Assembly: GCA_050742535.1 (NCBI GenBank)
Contig: JBOGIQ010000009.1
Location: forward strand, 1 to 47,436
Length of the DNA stretch: 47,436 nt
Reading direction: 5' to 3'
DNA from: Gp6-AA40 sp050742535
GTDB lineage: Bacteria > Acidobacteriota > Vicinamibacteria > Vicinamibacterales > UBA2999
In this document: piece by piece, positions 1 to 8,156 of the stretch
Numbering within the stretch: position 1 is the first letter of the stretch
How the letters are laid out: each line of letters starts with the position of its first letter
Made by a program: the position numbers and the translations under genes
The notes under the pieces: generated by a model
Database searches by the model: none
Seen by the model: only the letters and a program-made list of their open reading frames with translations
What the model was told of the DNA's origin: nothing

Positions 1-147
1 TCCGCCGCCCTCACCGCGCGGGCCGCGCCCTTCGCCAGGCACGCACGGGTTTGGCTGCCCTCGTCCGTCCTGCGCCCCCGCGTTCATCGGCACGAGACCG
101 GCGCCGCCAATGGCCAGGATCGCCAGTAAGAATCCGCGACGGTTCAT
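1..147 (-). CDS. Secreted protein, N-terminal part only
   Basis: The gene runs off the left edge, so only the first 49 residues are visible. They begin MNRRGFLLAILAIGG and end in a Gly/Arg/Pro-rich stretch. A basic start, a hydrophobic run at residues 6-20 and AGAQ near residue 26 look like a Sec signal peptide with an Ala-x-Ala cleavage site. The ATG at 147 is preceded by GGAGGAG five bases upstream, a very good ribosome binding site. One Cys (residue 35) lies in the visible mature part. I cannot assign a family from this fragment. Confidence 0.7.
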   Translation of the reverse strand, partial: MNRRGFLLAILAIGGAGLVPMNAGAQDGRGQPNPCVPGEGRGPRGEGGG

Positions 148-250
148 AATCTCCTCCGCTGGCGTGGAATCTATCCCAATCGGCGTCGGGTCGTTGTGAA
201 ATTTCTGCGGCTGCAACCACCTCATCACCACATTCGAGAACGTGTCGTGC

Positions 251-317
251 AGGCTGGAATCAGCCCTACGCGGAGTCAACATCGAGCCGAAGGTCCGCCT
301 GAAGGCGGACACTACGG
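251..317. repeat. Palindromic intergenic repeat (GGTCCGGCTGAAGCC family), copy 1
   Basis: At 292-317 the sequence GGTCCGCCTGAAGGCGGAC is followed by ACTACGG. It is a small hairpin with arms TCCGCCT and AGGCGGA. The same arrangement with other arm bases occurs at 2992-3017, 3201-3226, 24841-24867 and 24880-24906. Just before it, at 251-270, GGCTGGAATCAGCC followed by CTACG looks like a variant. It lies between purH and the partial secreted gene. Confidence 0.7.
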
Positions 318-326
318 TTTTCCACC

Positions 327-1919
327 TCAGTGCCGGAAGTGCCGCCGCCCCGTAAACACCATCGCCAGGCCGTGCTCGTCGGCGGCGGCAATCACTTCGT
401 CGTCGCGCACTGACCCGCCGGGCTGAACGACGGCCGTGGCCCCGGCCTCCGCCACTGCGTCCAGCCCGTCGCGGAACGGGAAGAAGGCGTCGGACGCCGC
501 AACGGATCCGCGCAGCAGCTCGGAGCCGGCGCCGGCTGCCTTCATCCGCGCCAGATGGACGGCATCGACGCGGCTCATCTGCCCGGCGCCAATCGCCAGC
601 GTGCGATCCGCGGACGTGAAGATCACCGCGTTCGACTTGACATGCGCGCAGATCCGCCACGCGAAGCGGAGCGCCTGCCATTCCTTCTCCGTGGGCTGAC
701 GCTTCGTCACGACTCTGAGCTGGGTATTGGGCTGGCTGTCGGGCCACGCCTCCGCGGCCTCGGCGACGCGGTCGCGGCTCTGCTCGACCAGTGCACCGAC
801 GAGCGACCTGATGTCTCGATCGGCCGCGGGAATCTGCGTGAAGTCGGTGGTGACGACGCGGAGGTTGGGTTTGCCCGCGAGCACCGCCCGCGCCTCCTCA
901 TCGACACCCGGTGCGATGACCGCCTCGATGAAGGTCGACACGAGAGCGCGCGCGGCCGCAGCCTCGATCGGTCGGTTAAGGCCGACGATGCCGCCGAAGG
1001 CGGCGAGCGCGTCTGCATCCCGGGCGCGCACGTAGGCTTCACCCGCATCGCCGCCCGTCGCGACGCCGCACGGGTTGGTGTGCTTGATGACCGCGGCGGC
1101 CGGTTCGCCGAAGTCGAGGACGATGCGCAGCGCGGCGTCGAGATCGAGGAGATTGTTGTACGACAGCTCCTTGCCCTGCAGAACGGAGGCGTCGCCGAAC
1201 CCGTAGCGCGGATACTCGGCGTACCACGTCGCACTCTGATGCGGGTTCTCGCCGTAGCGGAGGTCCTGGATCTTCAGGAGCGCGCGCATCCGGAAGGCGG
1301 GTGAGCCGGCGACTTCCCTGACAAATCCCGTGTCGGACACGCTGACTTCCGCGAGCGTCGCCGCGATCGCGGCGTCGTAGAAGGCCGTGTGCACGAAGGC
1401 GCGCCGCGCCAGCGCGAACCGGAAACCGTGCGACGGTCCACCCTCGAGATCGAGCTGATCGAGCACCGACGGATAGTCGTCGGGCGAGACGATCACGAGC
1501 ACGTCCTGGAAGTTCTTGGCGGCGGCGCGCACGAGGCTTGGTCCACCAATGTCGATCTCCTCGATCAGCGCGTCGAACGGCGTATCGGCGCTCGCGGCAG
1601 CTTTGGCGAACGGATAGAGGTTCACGGCCACGAGATCGATCATCGTGATCCCATGCCGGGCTGCCGCCTCGCGATCGGCGGCGACGGCGCGGCGCGCGAG
1701 AATGCCGCCGTGCACCATCGGATGCAGCGTCTTGACGCGGCCGTCCATCATTTCCGGAAAGCTGGTGACCGCGCTGATGGGAAGGACGGAAAGACCGCCT
1801 TCTTCGAGCGCGCGCGCCGTGCCGCCGGTGGACACCAGCTCGAATCCGCGCGCGGCGAGTCCACGCGCAAAATCGAGCAAGCCAGTTTTATCCGAGACGC
1901 TTAAGAGGGCTCTACGCAT
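327..1919 (-). CDS. purH: Bifunctional AICAR formyltransferase / IMP cyclohydrolase
   Basis: PurH catalyses the last two steps of purine synthesis: formylation of AICAR with 10-formyl-THF, then ring closure to IMP. The 530-residue product has the usual length. The N-terminal MGS-like cyclohydrolase domain starts RRALLSVSDKTGLLDFA and contains ELVSTGGTA. The transformylase part has the catalytic motif KHTNPCGVA with its Lys-His pair and GGSVRDDEVIAAADEHG near the end, terminating in RHFRH. I chose ATG at 1919. A TTG six bases further upstream has better spacing to GGAGAG (8 bases) and may be the real start. It is transcribed away from the cold-shock gene, and the intergenic region is shared. 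Confidence 0.97.
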   Translation of the reverse strand: MRRALLSVSDKTGLLDFARGLAARGFELVSTGGTARALEEGGLSVLPISAVTSFPEMMDGRVKTLHPMVHGGILARRAVAADREAAARHGITMIDLVAVNLYPFAKAAASADTPFDALIEEIDIGGPSLVRAAAKNFQDVLVIVSPDDYPSVLDQLDLEGGPSHGFRFALARRAFVHTAFYDAAIAATLAEVSVSDTGFVREVAGSPAFRMRALLKIQDLRYGENPHQSATWYAEYPRYGFGDASVLQGKELSYNNLLDLDAALRIVLDFGEPAAAVIKHTNPCGVATGGDAGEAYVRARDADALAAFGGIVGLNRPIEAAAARALVSTFIEAVIAPGVDEEARAVLAGKPNLRVVTTDFTQIPAADRDIRSLVGALVEQSRDRVAEAAEAWPDSQPNTQLRVVTKRQPTEKEWQALRFAWRICAHVKSNAVIFTSADRTLAIGAGQMSRVDAVHLARMKAAGAGSELLRGSVAASDAFFPFRDGLDAVAEAGATAVVQPGGSVRDDEVIAAADEHGLAMVFTGRRHFRH

Positions 1920-1929
1920 CGCCAATCGC

Positions 1930-1958
1930 TTGACTCTCCATAACCGCACGCGTAGGAT
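1930..1958 (+). promoter_or_regulatory. Sigma-70-type promoter for the cold-shock gene
   Basis: TTGACT at 1930-1935 and TAGGAT at 1953-1958 are separated by exactly 17 bases. This predicts a start near 1965 and a leader of about 98 bases before the cold-shock ATG at 2063. A long leader is usual for csp genes. It is a prediction from sequence only. Confidence 0.65.
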
Positions 1959-1997
1959 AAGCGTGCGTTGAGGGGCGTTCCCACAACGTTGCAGTCG

Positions 1998-2027
1998 AGG
2001 CCGCGCAAGCACTCGCGGTCTTTTTTT
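1998..2027 (+). promoter_or_regulatory. Terminator-like hairpin in the cold-shock leader (candidate attenuator)
   Basis: Arms AGGCCGCG (1998-2005) and CGCGGTCT (2014-2021) pair over 8 bp with one G-U pair around an 8-base loop. They run straight into seven T residues (2021-2027). This has the form of an intrinsic terminator but sits downstream of the predicted promoter and 35 bases before the start codon. It could stop transcription unless antiterminated, or act as a cold-sensitive leader structure. The function is inferred. Confidence 0.55.
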
Positions 2028-2062
2028 GTGCCCGAAATACCGGGTGGCAGGGAAGAAGAACG

Positions 2063-2266
2063 ATGCGCATTACAGGCAAGGTCAAGTGGTTCAACAACGC
2101 CAAGGGCTACGGATTCATTGAGCGCGAGGGTGGCAGCGACGTGTTCGTGCACTACTCCGCAATCAGTGGCAACGGCTTCCGGTCCCTGGAAGAGGGTCAG
2201 GCGGTCGAGTTCGAGATCGTCGACGGTCCGAAGGGTCCGCAGGCAGGGAACGTCACCAAAGCCTAG
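2063..2266 (+). CDS. Cold-shock protein, CspA family
   Basis: The 67-residue protein is a single OB-fold cold-shock domain that binds single-stranded RNA and DNA and acts as an RNA chaperone. It contains the lead-in GKVKWFNNAKGYGFI with RNP1 (KGYGFI) and RNP2 (VFVHY), which hold the stacking aromatics. Length and ending (GPQAGNVTKA) are typical of the family. The ATG is preceded by GGAAGAAG. It stands alone with its own promoter, leader hairpin and a strong terminator 20 bases after the stop. Which csp paralogue it is cannot be told from sequence, so no symbol is given. Confidence 0.97.
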   Translation: MRITGKVKWFNNAKGYGFIEREGGSDVFVHYSAISGNGFRSLEEGQAVEFEIVDGPKGPQAGNVTKA

Positions 2267-2285
2267 AACCACGAACAACGACCTG

Positions 2286-2332
2286 GCCCGGCGTAGTGTT
2301 CTCGACGATCGAAACACTCGCCGGGCTTTTTT
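2286..2332 (+). terminator. Intrinsic terminator of the cold-shock gene
   Basis: Arms GCCCGGCG (2286-2293) and CGCCGGGC (2319-2326) pair perfectly. The inner GTGTT and AACAC extend the stem, and TTTTTT follows at 2327-2332. It lies 20 bases after the stop codon. The run TTTTTTGTGCCCG after it also follows the leader hairpin upstream of the gene. Confidence 0.9.
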
Positions 2333-2381
2333 GTGCCCGCTGCGCGCTCTAACGATGCTCGTCGCTGTCTCCCGGAACGCC

Positions 2382-2975
2382 TCAGCGGCGTTCCTCAGTG
2401 CCACGTAACGCGCGTGCCGTAAAGTTTACCTTCCCGTCCTTCAGCGCGATACGGAACGCCACCTCCGGACTGCCCTTTTCCTTGAGCCCCGCCACCTGCG
2501 TCTTGATCAGGTCGGCGAACTTGTGGAACGGCACCGGCTCCTCACCCGACTGGCGGCGCGCTTCCGCCAGGCTGTCATAGAGATCGTGCAGCTTGTCCAT
2601 CTCCTGCATCGGGTTGGAGAAGGTCGTCACATGCAGGATGCGATCCTCGGGGCGCTTCGGCTTTTTCTCCTCGGTGCGGGCTGGCTGGGCAAATGGTCCC
2701 GGCCGCCCCTCCTCGCGGGCGCGGAGCCCGCGCTCCCAGAGATCCACGAACGTCTGGAAACGCGACTGCAGCGTGTCGAAACGGAAGCGGTGGCCGGTGT
2801 TGCTCATGTGCCCGCGGTCGAGGCGCTTGACCATCGCCTGCACGCGGCCGCGCGTCTCCCAGGGCGGCCGCGGCAGCCGGCCGGCGAAGAACATGTTGTA
2901 CTCCGCCTCCAGCCGCTTCAACTCCGCCTCGAGCGTCGTCAACTCGCGATCGACGTCGAGTTTTTCGTCCGGCAC
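2382..2975 (-). CDS. Coiled-coil protein with MXAN_5187 C-terminal-like domain
   Basis: A 197-residue cytoplasmic protein without signal or membrane segment. Residues 8-30 form a heptad-rich helix (DRELTTLEAELKRLEAEYN). A conserved-looking core follows, YNMFFAGRLPRPPWETR, then FRFDTLQSRF and LWERGLRAREEGRPGPF. The C-terminus contains VAFRIALKDGKVNFTARAL. From memory this pattern matches uncharacterised proteins annotated with the MXAN_5187 C-terminal domain in myxobacteria and acidobacteria. The biochemical role is unknown. It is last of three minus-strand genes; the 46-base gap before it holds a palindromic repeat. Confidence 0.85.
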   Translation of the reverse strand: MPDEKLDVDRELTTLEAELKRLEAEYNMFFAGRLPRPPWETRGRVQAMVKRLDRGHMSNTGHRFRFDTLQSRFQTFVDLWERGLRAREEGRPGPFAQPARTEEKKPKRPEDRILHVTTFSNPMQEMDKLHDLYDSLAEARRQSGEEPVPFHKFADLIKTQVAGLKEKGSPEVAFRIALKDGKVNFTARALRGTEERR

Positions 2976-2991
2976 CAGCTGATCTTAGAAC

Positions 2992-3017
2992 GGGTCCGGC
3001 TGAAGCCGGACACTACG
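2992..3017. repeat. Palindromic intergenic repeat, copy 2
   Basis: GGGTCCGGCTGAAGCCGGAC followed by ACTACG, with hairpin arms TCCGGCT and AGCCGGA around a two-base loop. It fills most of the gap between the P460-like gene and the coiled-coil gene. Confidence 0.8.
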
Positions 3018-3021
3018 TGTG

Positions 3022-3675
3022 CTATTTGAAACCGGGGTTCAGCGTGCCTTTCGCGCGCGCCACGTCCAGCAGCGTCGGATAGAACTGTACAAAGGTGCGC
3101 TCCACAGCCGTACTCTTCGTGTGGCACTCGACGCAGGAGGCGACGTCCTTGCCTTCCAGCGGCGGTGCGCTGTCGGCGAGGACTGCCGCTGCCGGCTTGA
3201 CCGTCGCTTCCGGCTTCAGCCGGAAGTTGTAGAACGCCCAGCCGTCCGGGAAGCGCGCGTCCTTGACTTCGGCCTCCAGGCCGACGAGCCGTGTCTGAAA
3301 GCGGCCGGTGGTATTCGGCGGCGCCTCTGTTCCTGAAGCGCGGAACTCGAGGACGAACACTGACTTGTCCGGCCACCGCCCCGTGCTCATGAAGCCTCGA
3401 TATGCGGCGGGGTTGACGAACACGTTGGTGAACGTGTTACCGGACGCGCCCTGCTCGTACGTCAACCCAAGCCCGGCACCGACGAATACCCATTCGCGGT
3501 AGTTCGGCGGGCGCACGAGGTTGTTCCCGTTGACGTATGTCGGACCGTCAATCGGCTGCTGTTGGGTGGCCTGGGTTGCCTGGGTCGAGGCGAACATCGC
3601 ACTGAGCACCAGGCACACACAACCCAACGCGAAGACGAACGGAGGACCGAGAAGCCGGAAGCGTGAAGGTTTCAT
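3022..3675 (-). CDS. Cytochrome P460-like periplasmic c-type haem protein
   Basis: The 217-residue protein has a signal sequence (basic MKPSRFR, hydrophobic residues 8-30). The core includes YREWVFVGAGLG, VFVNPAAYRGFM, TGRWPDKSVFVLE and, near the end, CVECHTK (C181, C184, H185) followed by TFVQFYPTLLDVA. This order is typical of the cytochrome P460 family, which attaches haem c through CxxCH; characterised members oxidise hydroxylamine, but many homologues have unknown substrates. Residues about 151-158 (FRLKPEAT) are encoded by a copy of the palindromic repeat. ATG overlaps the upstream transporter stop (ATGA), so translation is probably coupled. Confidence 0.85.
   Translation of the reverse strand: MKPSRFRLLGPPFVFALGCVCLVLSAMFASTQATQATQQQPIDGPTYVNGNNLVRPPNYREWVFVGAGLGLTYEQGASGNTFTNVFVNPAAYRGFMSTGRWPDKSVFVLEFRASGTEAPPNTTGRFQTRLVGLEAEVKDARFPDGWAFYNFRLKPEATVKPAAAVLADSAPPLEGKDVASCVECHTKSTAVERTFVQFYPTLLDVARAKGTLNPGFK
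3201..3226. repeat. Palindromic repeat inside the P460-like coding sequence, copy 3
   Basis: On the minus strand TTCCGGCTGAAGCCGGAA is followed by GCGACGG, matching the intergenic copies except for a few outer bases. Here it is translated in frame as FRLKPEAT. It lies between the P460 core and the haem motif, at a position that looks like a surface loop by its composition. Confidence 0.7.
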
Positions 3676-5432
3676 TGACTTATCACTCCGAGCGCGACGA
3701 GCAGAGGGATGATAACAGCCACGATCGCCTCCCCGGCGATGAGCCCCGAGGCGAGCGGCACCAGATAAGCCGTGTTCGACGCGCGATCCACGCGCCGCCA
3801 GATCGTATCAACCACGCTGCCGAGGAACATCACGATAATGACCGACGCCGGCACCAGCATTCCAATCGCGGCGCCGGTCGGAGACGGCACCCATTTGATC
3901 TTGCGGTCTTCCAGCATGGTGAAGAGTATGCCGAGCGCAACGCCGACGAACAGCGCCTGGACAGCGCCCGCGGGCAACGCGTCGAAGCCCTGCGAGAGGA
4001 TCTCGGCGAAACCCGCCAGCCGCCGCGACGTCGGCGACGCCAACCCGGCGTGCTCGCCGACGATGCCGTAGGTCTCGCGCAGCAGCGGATACATCCACGA
4101 GACGGCCGCGGCCCCGACCGGTGTTCCGAGCAGCTGCATGATCGTCATCGCCTTCGGCGTCGAACCGAGCATGTAGCCGGCCTTGTAGTCCTGCATCAGC
4201 GCCTCGGATTCGACGGCTATCGTGCCCGTCGTGCCGCTGGAGACCATGTTGACCGTCAGGTTGCCGGGCACGATCGCGCCGAAGATGACCTGCATCATGT
4301 TCGTCATCTGGCTGATCGGCCCCCAGTTCGTCTCACCGAGCACCCTCAGCCCGACGAGCATCAACGGCAGCGACAACAGAATGGCGATACCGGTCAGCCA
4401 CATCGCGATGCCGAACATGAGCTGCTGCAGCACCATCAAGCCAATCGCCAGCGCAATCGACCCGACGACGACCCACTGCAGCGGAAACGACGTCACGTCG
4501 GCGCGGGCACCGGAGAGCCGCGAAAAGGTCCGCTTCAGAATGCTCCAGCGCAGCGCCAGCGCGGTGAGCCCGCCCGACACCATCATGGCGGTTGCCGGCC
4601 ACATGATCCAGAACAGCACGTCCGTGCGCGTGAAGGTGTCGGCAATGACCCCGTAGCGGAGCAGCAGATACGGCGCGATGATCCACCCCGCGATCGTCCC
4701 GAGCAGCATGCTGGCGTTGATGCGCATGCCGACCAGCATCCCGGAGCCGATCGCCAGCAGGCTCCAGTTCACGCCGACGCCGGTCGTCATCATGATCGCG
4801 GTTCCGAACAGCATGGTGGACGGGAACCACTCGAGGACGAGGGCGTCCTCGGTCATCAGCATGAGCGCCGCCGACACAACGACGCCGATGCCCAGCGCCC
4901 GCGCCGCGCGGGTCGCCTCACCGCCGCGCGAATCGAGCACGATGAGCGTTTCACCGGCGGCCACGCCGTCGGCGTAGGTCAGCTTCTCGTCGACGACGAA
5001 GTGCTGCCGCATCGGCACCGCCAGGAGGACGCCCAGCAATCCCGCGACCGTGAGCCACGCGAACGACTGCAGCGGACTGAGGATCGTCGTGAAGGAGACG
5101 TTCGGGCTGGCGGCGAGCATGTCGAACGCCGCGAGCACGATGCACATGAAGGCCGTCTGTGCGCCCGCGGTGCCCGCCGTCTGCACCATGTTGTTTTCCC
5201 AGCGGTTGTAATTGCGGAAAGCGATGCCAAGCGCCAGATAGCCGAAGAAGGCCGCGACCACCGACACGTTGGGCCCGAAGCCAAGCTTCAGGACGATGTA
5301 CGGGTAGGACGCGCCCATGACCGCCGCGACGACCAGTCCGCACAGGACCGAACGTGGTGTCAGCTCGCGGATGCCCGGTGGCTTGACTCCCTGAACCGCG
5401 CCGATACGCGGTTCGTCTGCGCCGCTGCTCAT
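3672..5432 (-). CDS. OPT-family oligopeptide transporter
   Basis: A 586-residue integral membrane protein with about 15 hydrophobic segments. The N-terminal part reads LTPRSVLCGLVVAAVMGASYPYIVLKLGFG, and NMVQTAGTAGAQ follows; both resemble the OPT superfamily of proton-coupled peptide and metal-chelate transporters (EspB/YSL-like). The substrate cannot be told from sequence. The stop overlaps the start of the P460-like gene by four bases. The upstream region is the repeat array at 5453-5611, so any promoter is in or next to that array. Confidence 0.92.
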   Translation of the reverse strand: MSSGADEPRIGAVQGVKPPGIRELTPRSVLCGLVVAAVMGASYPYIVLKLGFGPNVSVVAAFFGYLALGIAFRNYNRWENNMVQTAGTAGAQTAFMCIVLAAFDMLAASPNVSFTTILSPLQSFAWLTVAGLLGVLLAVPMRQHFVVDEKLTYADGVAAGETLIVLDSRGGEATRAARALGIGVVVSAALMLMTEDALVLEWFPSTMLFGTAIMMTTGVGVNWSLLAIGSGMLVGMRINASMLLGTIAGWIIAPYLLLRYGVIADTFTRTDVLFWIMWPATAMMVSGGLTALALRWSILKRTFSRLSGARADVTSFPLQWVVVGSIALAIGLMVLQQLMFGIAMWLTGIAILLSLPLMLVGLRVLGETNWGPISQMTNMMQVIFGAIVPGNLTVNMVSSGTTGTIAVESEALMQDYKAGYMLGSTPKAMTIMQLLGTPVGAAAVSWMYPLLRETYGIVGEHAGLASPTSRRLAGFAEILSQGFDALPAGAVQALFVGVALGILFTMLEDRKIKWVPSPTGAAIGMLVPASVIIVMFLGSVVDTIWRRVDRASNTAYLVPLASGLIAGEAIVAVIIPLLVALGVISQ

Positions 5433-5452
5433 ATGGGGCGGGAGTCTATCAG

Positions 5453-5611
5453 TCCTTGGTGCTAGGTCCTTGGTCCGTGGTCCGTTCGTGGTCCTTCGTC
5501 CGTCCTAGGTCCTTGGTCCCGTCCTTGGTCCTGGGACGAAGGACGAGGGACTAAGGACGGACTCAGGACCAGGGACGGACCAGGAACCAAGAACGAAGGA
5601 CCAAGGACAGG
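5453..5611. repeat. Inverted array of GGTCCTTGGTCC-like motifs
   Basis: The left half (5453-5532) contains many imperfect copies of GTCCTTGGTCC and TCCTTCGTCC. The right half (5533-5611) contains the reverse complement, such as GGACCAAGGAC and GGACGAAGGAC. The whole can fold into a long, imperfect hairpin. It occupies the space between the OPT and DinB-like genes, which are both on the minus strand. A one-sided remnant occurs at 42870-42905. Confidence 0.85.
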
Positions 5612-5620
5612 TACTGGCCG

Positions 5621-6134
5621 TCAGGCCGTAGCCGGCGCCGGCGCGTCGACGCCCTGCCACAGGTTGTACGTGCTCAACTCCTCGCGTCCGCACGACTTCA
5701 GGTAGCAGAACAACTGCGTCCGGTAGGCCGCGTGCCCGCCGACGACGAGATCGACGATGAACTTACCCTTGCTGACCGGCTGACCATCGAAGCCAGTCAT
5801 TTCGGCGCGGAAGTCAGCGTCCGACATGTCGCCCAGCAGCTTCGCGTACTCGTCACCCTGCCGCTTGAGTACCGCGACGGTCTGATTCCAGTCGCGCGCT
5901 TCGGCGGCCTTGGTCGCCTCCGTCCACGAATCCATTGAGAATCCGCCGGACTTCGCGGCCTGGACCAGCTGCGGCCCCATGATCGTCATGTAGCGCAGCA
6001 ACTCCAGGGAACTGCGCTGCTTCGGCGTCGGCCGGTAGTCGACCATCGACGGTTCGACCTTCTCGGCCAGGTGAGCGAGGATGCGGGATTCCTTCTGCAG
6101 GGTGTTCAAGAGATCTTGCTTTGTCAGGACCATG
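5621..6134 (-). CDS. DinB-like four-helix protein
   Basis: A 170-residue protein rich in helix, starting MVLTKQDLLNTLQKESRIL, with AHLAEKVEPSMVDYRPTPKQRSSLELLRY, GDMSDADF and a late GGHAAYRTQLFCYLK. This is the pattern of the DinB/DUF664 superfamily, four-helix bundles that often bind a metal through three His; only two clear candidate His residues are seen here. I chose ATG at 6134 because GGAG lies eight bases before it. It follows the GNAT gene by 22 bases and is probably the last gene of the nuo transcript. Function unknown. Confidence 0.8.
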
Positions 6135-6156
6135 TCACGTCTCCATTGTTCATACG

Positions 6157-6693
6157 TCACTTCACGATCGCATAGCAGAGTGCATCGCGCGGCTCGTCGC
6201 TGATGTTCGGATGCACGATCCACCGGCGAAGCACGCCCTCGCGTTCCATGCCGACGGATTCGAGCAGACGGGCCGAGCCAACGTTCTCGACATCACAGGT
6301 CGCCCACACCCTGTAAACGTCCGGACGTGAGAGCGCCCACGCCACGACGAAACGCACCGCTTCCGACATCAGACCACGCCGCCACAGCCTCCGTTGCAGC
6401 ACGTAGCCGATGTCGACTGACGTGCCGTGAAGCCGGGCCTCAACCATCCCAGCCAGGCTTCCATCGTGCTTCATCCACAGCGTCCATGGGAACGCGCTGC
6501 GGTCCTGCCATGCGCGCTCGCAGCGATCGAGGAAGGCCCTGGTCTCGTGCAGGTCACGATGGGGGCGCCAGATCATATACCGCGCGACTTCCGGGTCCTG
6601 CGCATAGGCGTCGAAGAGCGCCGGCGCGGCATCAGACGTCGCCCGGCGCGCCACCAGGCGCGCAGTGTCCCAGCGGACGGGTACGTCCGTCAT
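6157..6693 (-). CDS. GNAT-family N-acetyltransferase, RimJ/RimL type
   Basis: A 178-residue protein starting with the RimJ/L-like strand VRWDTARLVARRATSDAAPALFDAYAQDPEV. The acetyl-CoA motif is in IGYVLQRRLWRRGLMSEAV, and the late motif ENVGSARLLESVGMEREGVLRRWIV is typical of this branch. It transfers an acetyl group from acetyl-CoA to an amine; the substrate (ribosomal protein, antibiotic or small molecule) is unknown. It lies 10 bases after nuoN, so it is co-transcribed with complex I. Confidence 0.92.
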   Translation of the reverse strand: MTDVPVRWDTARLVARRATSDAAPALFDAYAQDPEVARYMIWRPHRDLHETRAFLDRCERAWQDRSAFPWTLWMKHDGSLAGMVEARLHGTSVDIGYVLQRRLWRRGLMSEAVRFVVAWALSRPDVYRVWATCDVENVGSARLLESVGMEREGVLRRWIVHPNISDEPRDALCYAIVK

Positions 6694-6703
6694 GGGGTGC
6701 AGT

Positions 6704-8146
6704 CTAGAAGATCGTCGCGATCGATTCGGCGGCGAAGTCGAGGACCTGGGTCGGCAGCACGCCGAGGTAGACGATCACGGCAATCGCCACGGTCAGCGCC
6801 GCCATGCCAAGGCGCGGCACGGTGACGGGGCCCGGCAGGCCAGCCTCGCGGTCAGCCATATACATCATCACGACCACGCGCAGGTAGAAGAAAACGGACA
6901 CCACGCTGGTCAGCACGCCGATGATGGCCAGCCAGTAGTAACCGGCGCTCACCGCGGCGCTGAAGATGTACCACTTGCCGATGAAGCCGGCCGTCGGCGG
7001 CAGGCCGCCGAGCGACAGCAGGCACACCGTCATCAGCGCCGCCAGCGCGGGGCGCGAATGCCACAGCCCGGCGTAATCGCGCAATTCGTCGTTCTCGCTG
7101 TCGCGGCTGCCGAGCAGCGCGATCACGCCGAAGGCCGCCAGATTGGTCACCGAGTAGGCCAGCAGGTAGAACAGGATGGCCGCCTTGCCGACTGAGTTCG
7201 CCGCCACCAGGCCGACCAGCAGATACCCGCCGTGCGCGATGCTCGAATACGCGAGCATGCGCTTCAGATTGCTCTGCGCCACCCCGACCACGGTGCCCAG
7301 GATCATCGTCGCCGCCGCCACCCAGGCGACGAGCGGCGCCCAGTCCGTGCTGAACGGCTCGAACGCGGACAGGAACACGCGCGTGAACGCGGCAAATGCG
7401 GCGGCCTTGACGCCGGTGGACATGAACCCGGTGACGATGGCCGGCGCGCCCTCGTACGCATCCGGCGTCCACATGTGGAACGGCACGGCGGAAATCTTGA
7501 ACGCGAAGCCGACGAGCAGCAGCCCGACCGCCAGCAGGATCATCGGGTTGTCGCTCAGCGCCTGTGCGGACAGGAACGAGCCGACCGCCTCGAGTCTGGT
7601 GCTGCCGGCGACGCCATACGTGAACGCGATCCCGTAGAGGAAGAAGGCGCTCGAAAACGCCCCGAGCAGAAAGTACTTGAACGCCGCCTCGGTGCCCTTC
7701 GCGCTCTCGCGACGGATGCCGGTCAGGACGTAGACCGCGAGCGACAGGATCTCGAGCGCCACGAAGATGACGAGCAGGTCCGTTGCCGTCGCCATCATGA
7801 TCATGCCGACGATCGAGAACAGCACCAGCGCGTAGTAATCGCCGGCCGGGATGCCGTCGCGATAGACGACCTGCGACGAGAACATGATCGTCAGGGCGCC
7901 GACGACGATCAGCACGAACGTCACGAACAGCCCGAAGTTGTCGGCGACGATGACCCCGAAGCCGACGGTGTTGCGGTTCCACAGCAGTCCGGCGGACAGC
8001 GCCGCCCCGCCCAGCCCGATCAGCCCCCACCATCCGATGGGCAGGCGCTCGCTGCGGCCGCGAAACGCCTCCGTGCCCATCGTCGCCAGCGCGGTGAGCG
8101 TGATGCAGAGCATCGGGATGAGGGCGTCTAGATCGGTGTTAAACAT
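6704..8146 (-). CDS. nuoN: NADH-quinone oxidoreductase subunit N
   Basis: The 480-residue membrane protein is one of three antiporter-like proton-pumping subunits of complex I. About 14 hydrophobic segments are visible. VAGSTRLEAVGSF, the central SAVPFHMWTPDAYEGAP and the following SNLKRMLAYSSIAHGGYLL carry the conserved Lys and His of the proton path. It is the last nuo gene. The gap to nuoM (74 bases) is filled by a repeat array, and the ATG at 8146 has no good Shine-Dalgarno sequence. Confidence 0.96.
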   Translation of the reverse strand: MFNTDLDALIPMLCITLTALATMGTEAFRGRSERLPIGWWGLIGLGGAALSAGLLWNRNTVGFGVIVADNFGLFVTFVLIVVGALTIMFSSQVVYRDGIPAGDYYALVLFSIVGMIMMATATDLLVIFVALEILSLAVYVLTGIRRESAKGTEAAFKYFLLGAFSSAFFLYGIAFTYGVAGSTRLEAVGSFLSAQALSDNPMILLAVGLLLVGFAFKISAVPFHMWTPDAYEGAPAIVTGFMSTGVKAAAFAAFTRVFLSAFEPFSTDWAPLVAWVAAATMILGTVVGVAQSNLKRMLAYSSIAHGGYLLVGLVAANSVGKAAILFYLLAYSVTNLAAFGVIALLGSRDSENDELRDYAGLWHSRPALAALMTVCLLSLGGLPPTAGFIGKWYIFSAAVSAGYYWLAIIGVLTSVVSVFFYLRVVVMMYMADREAGLPGPVTVPRLGMAALTVAIAVIVYLGVLPTQVLDFAAESIATIF

Positions 8147-8156
8147 TGGACTTGTA

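Noticed and set aside
3663..5465. 600-residue open frame on the plus strand
   Set aside because: Antisense to the OPT transporter, with Arg/His/Gln/Asp runs and no hydrophobic core.
5453..5611. Possible CRISPR array
   Set aside because: Repeats are short, degenerate and occur in both orientations without unique spacers of constant length; no cas genes are near.
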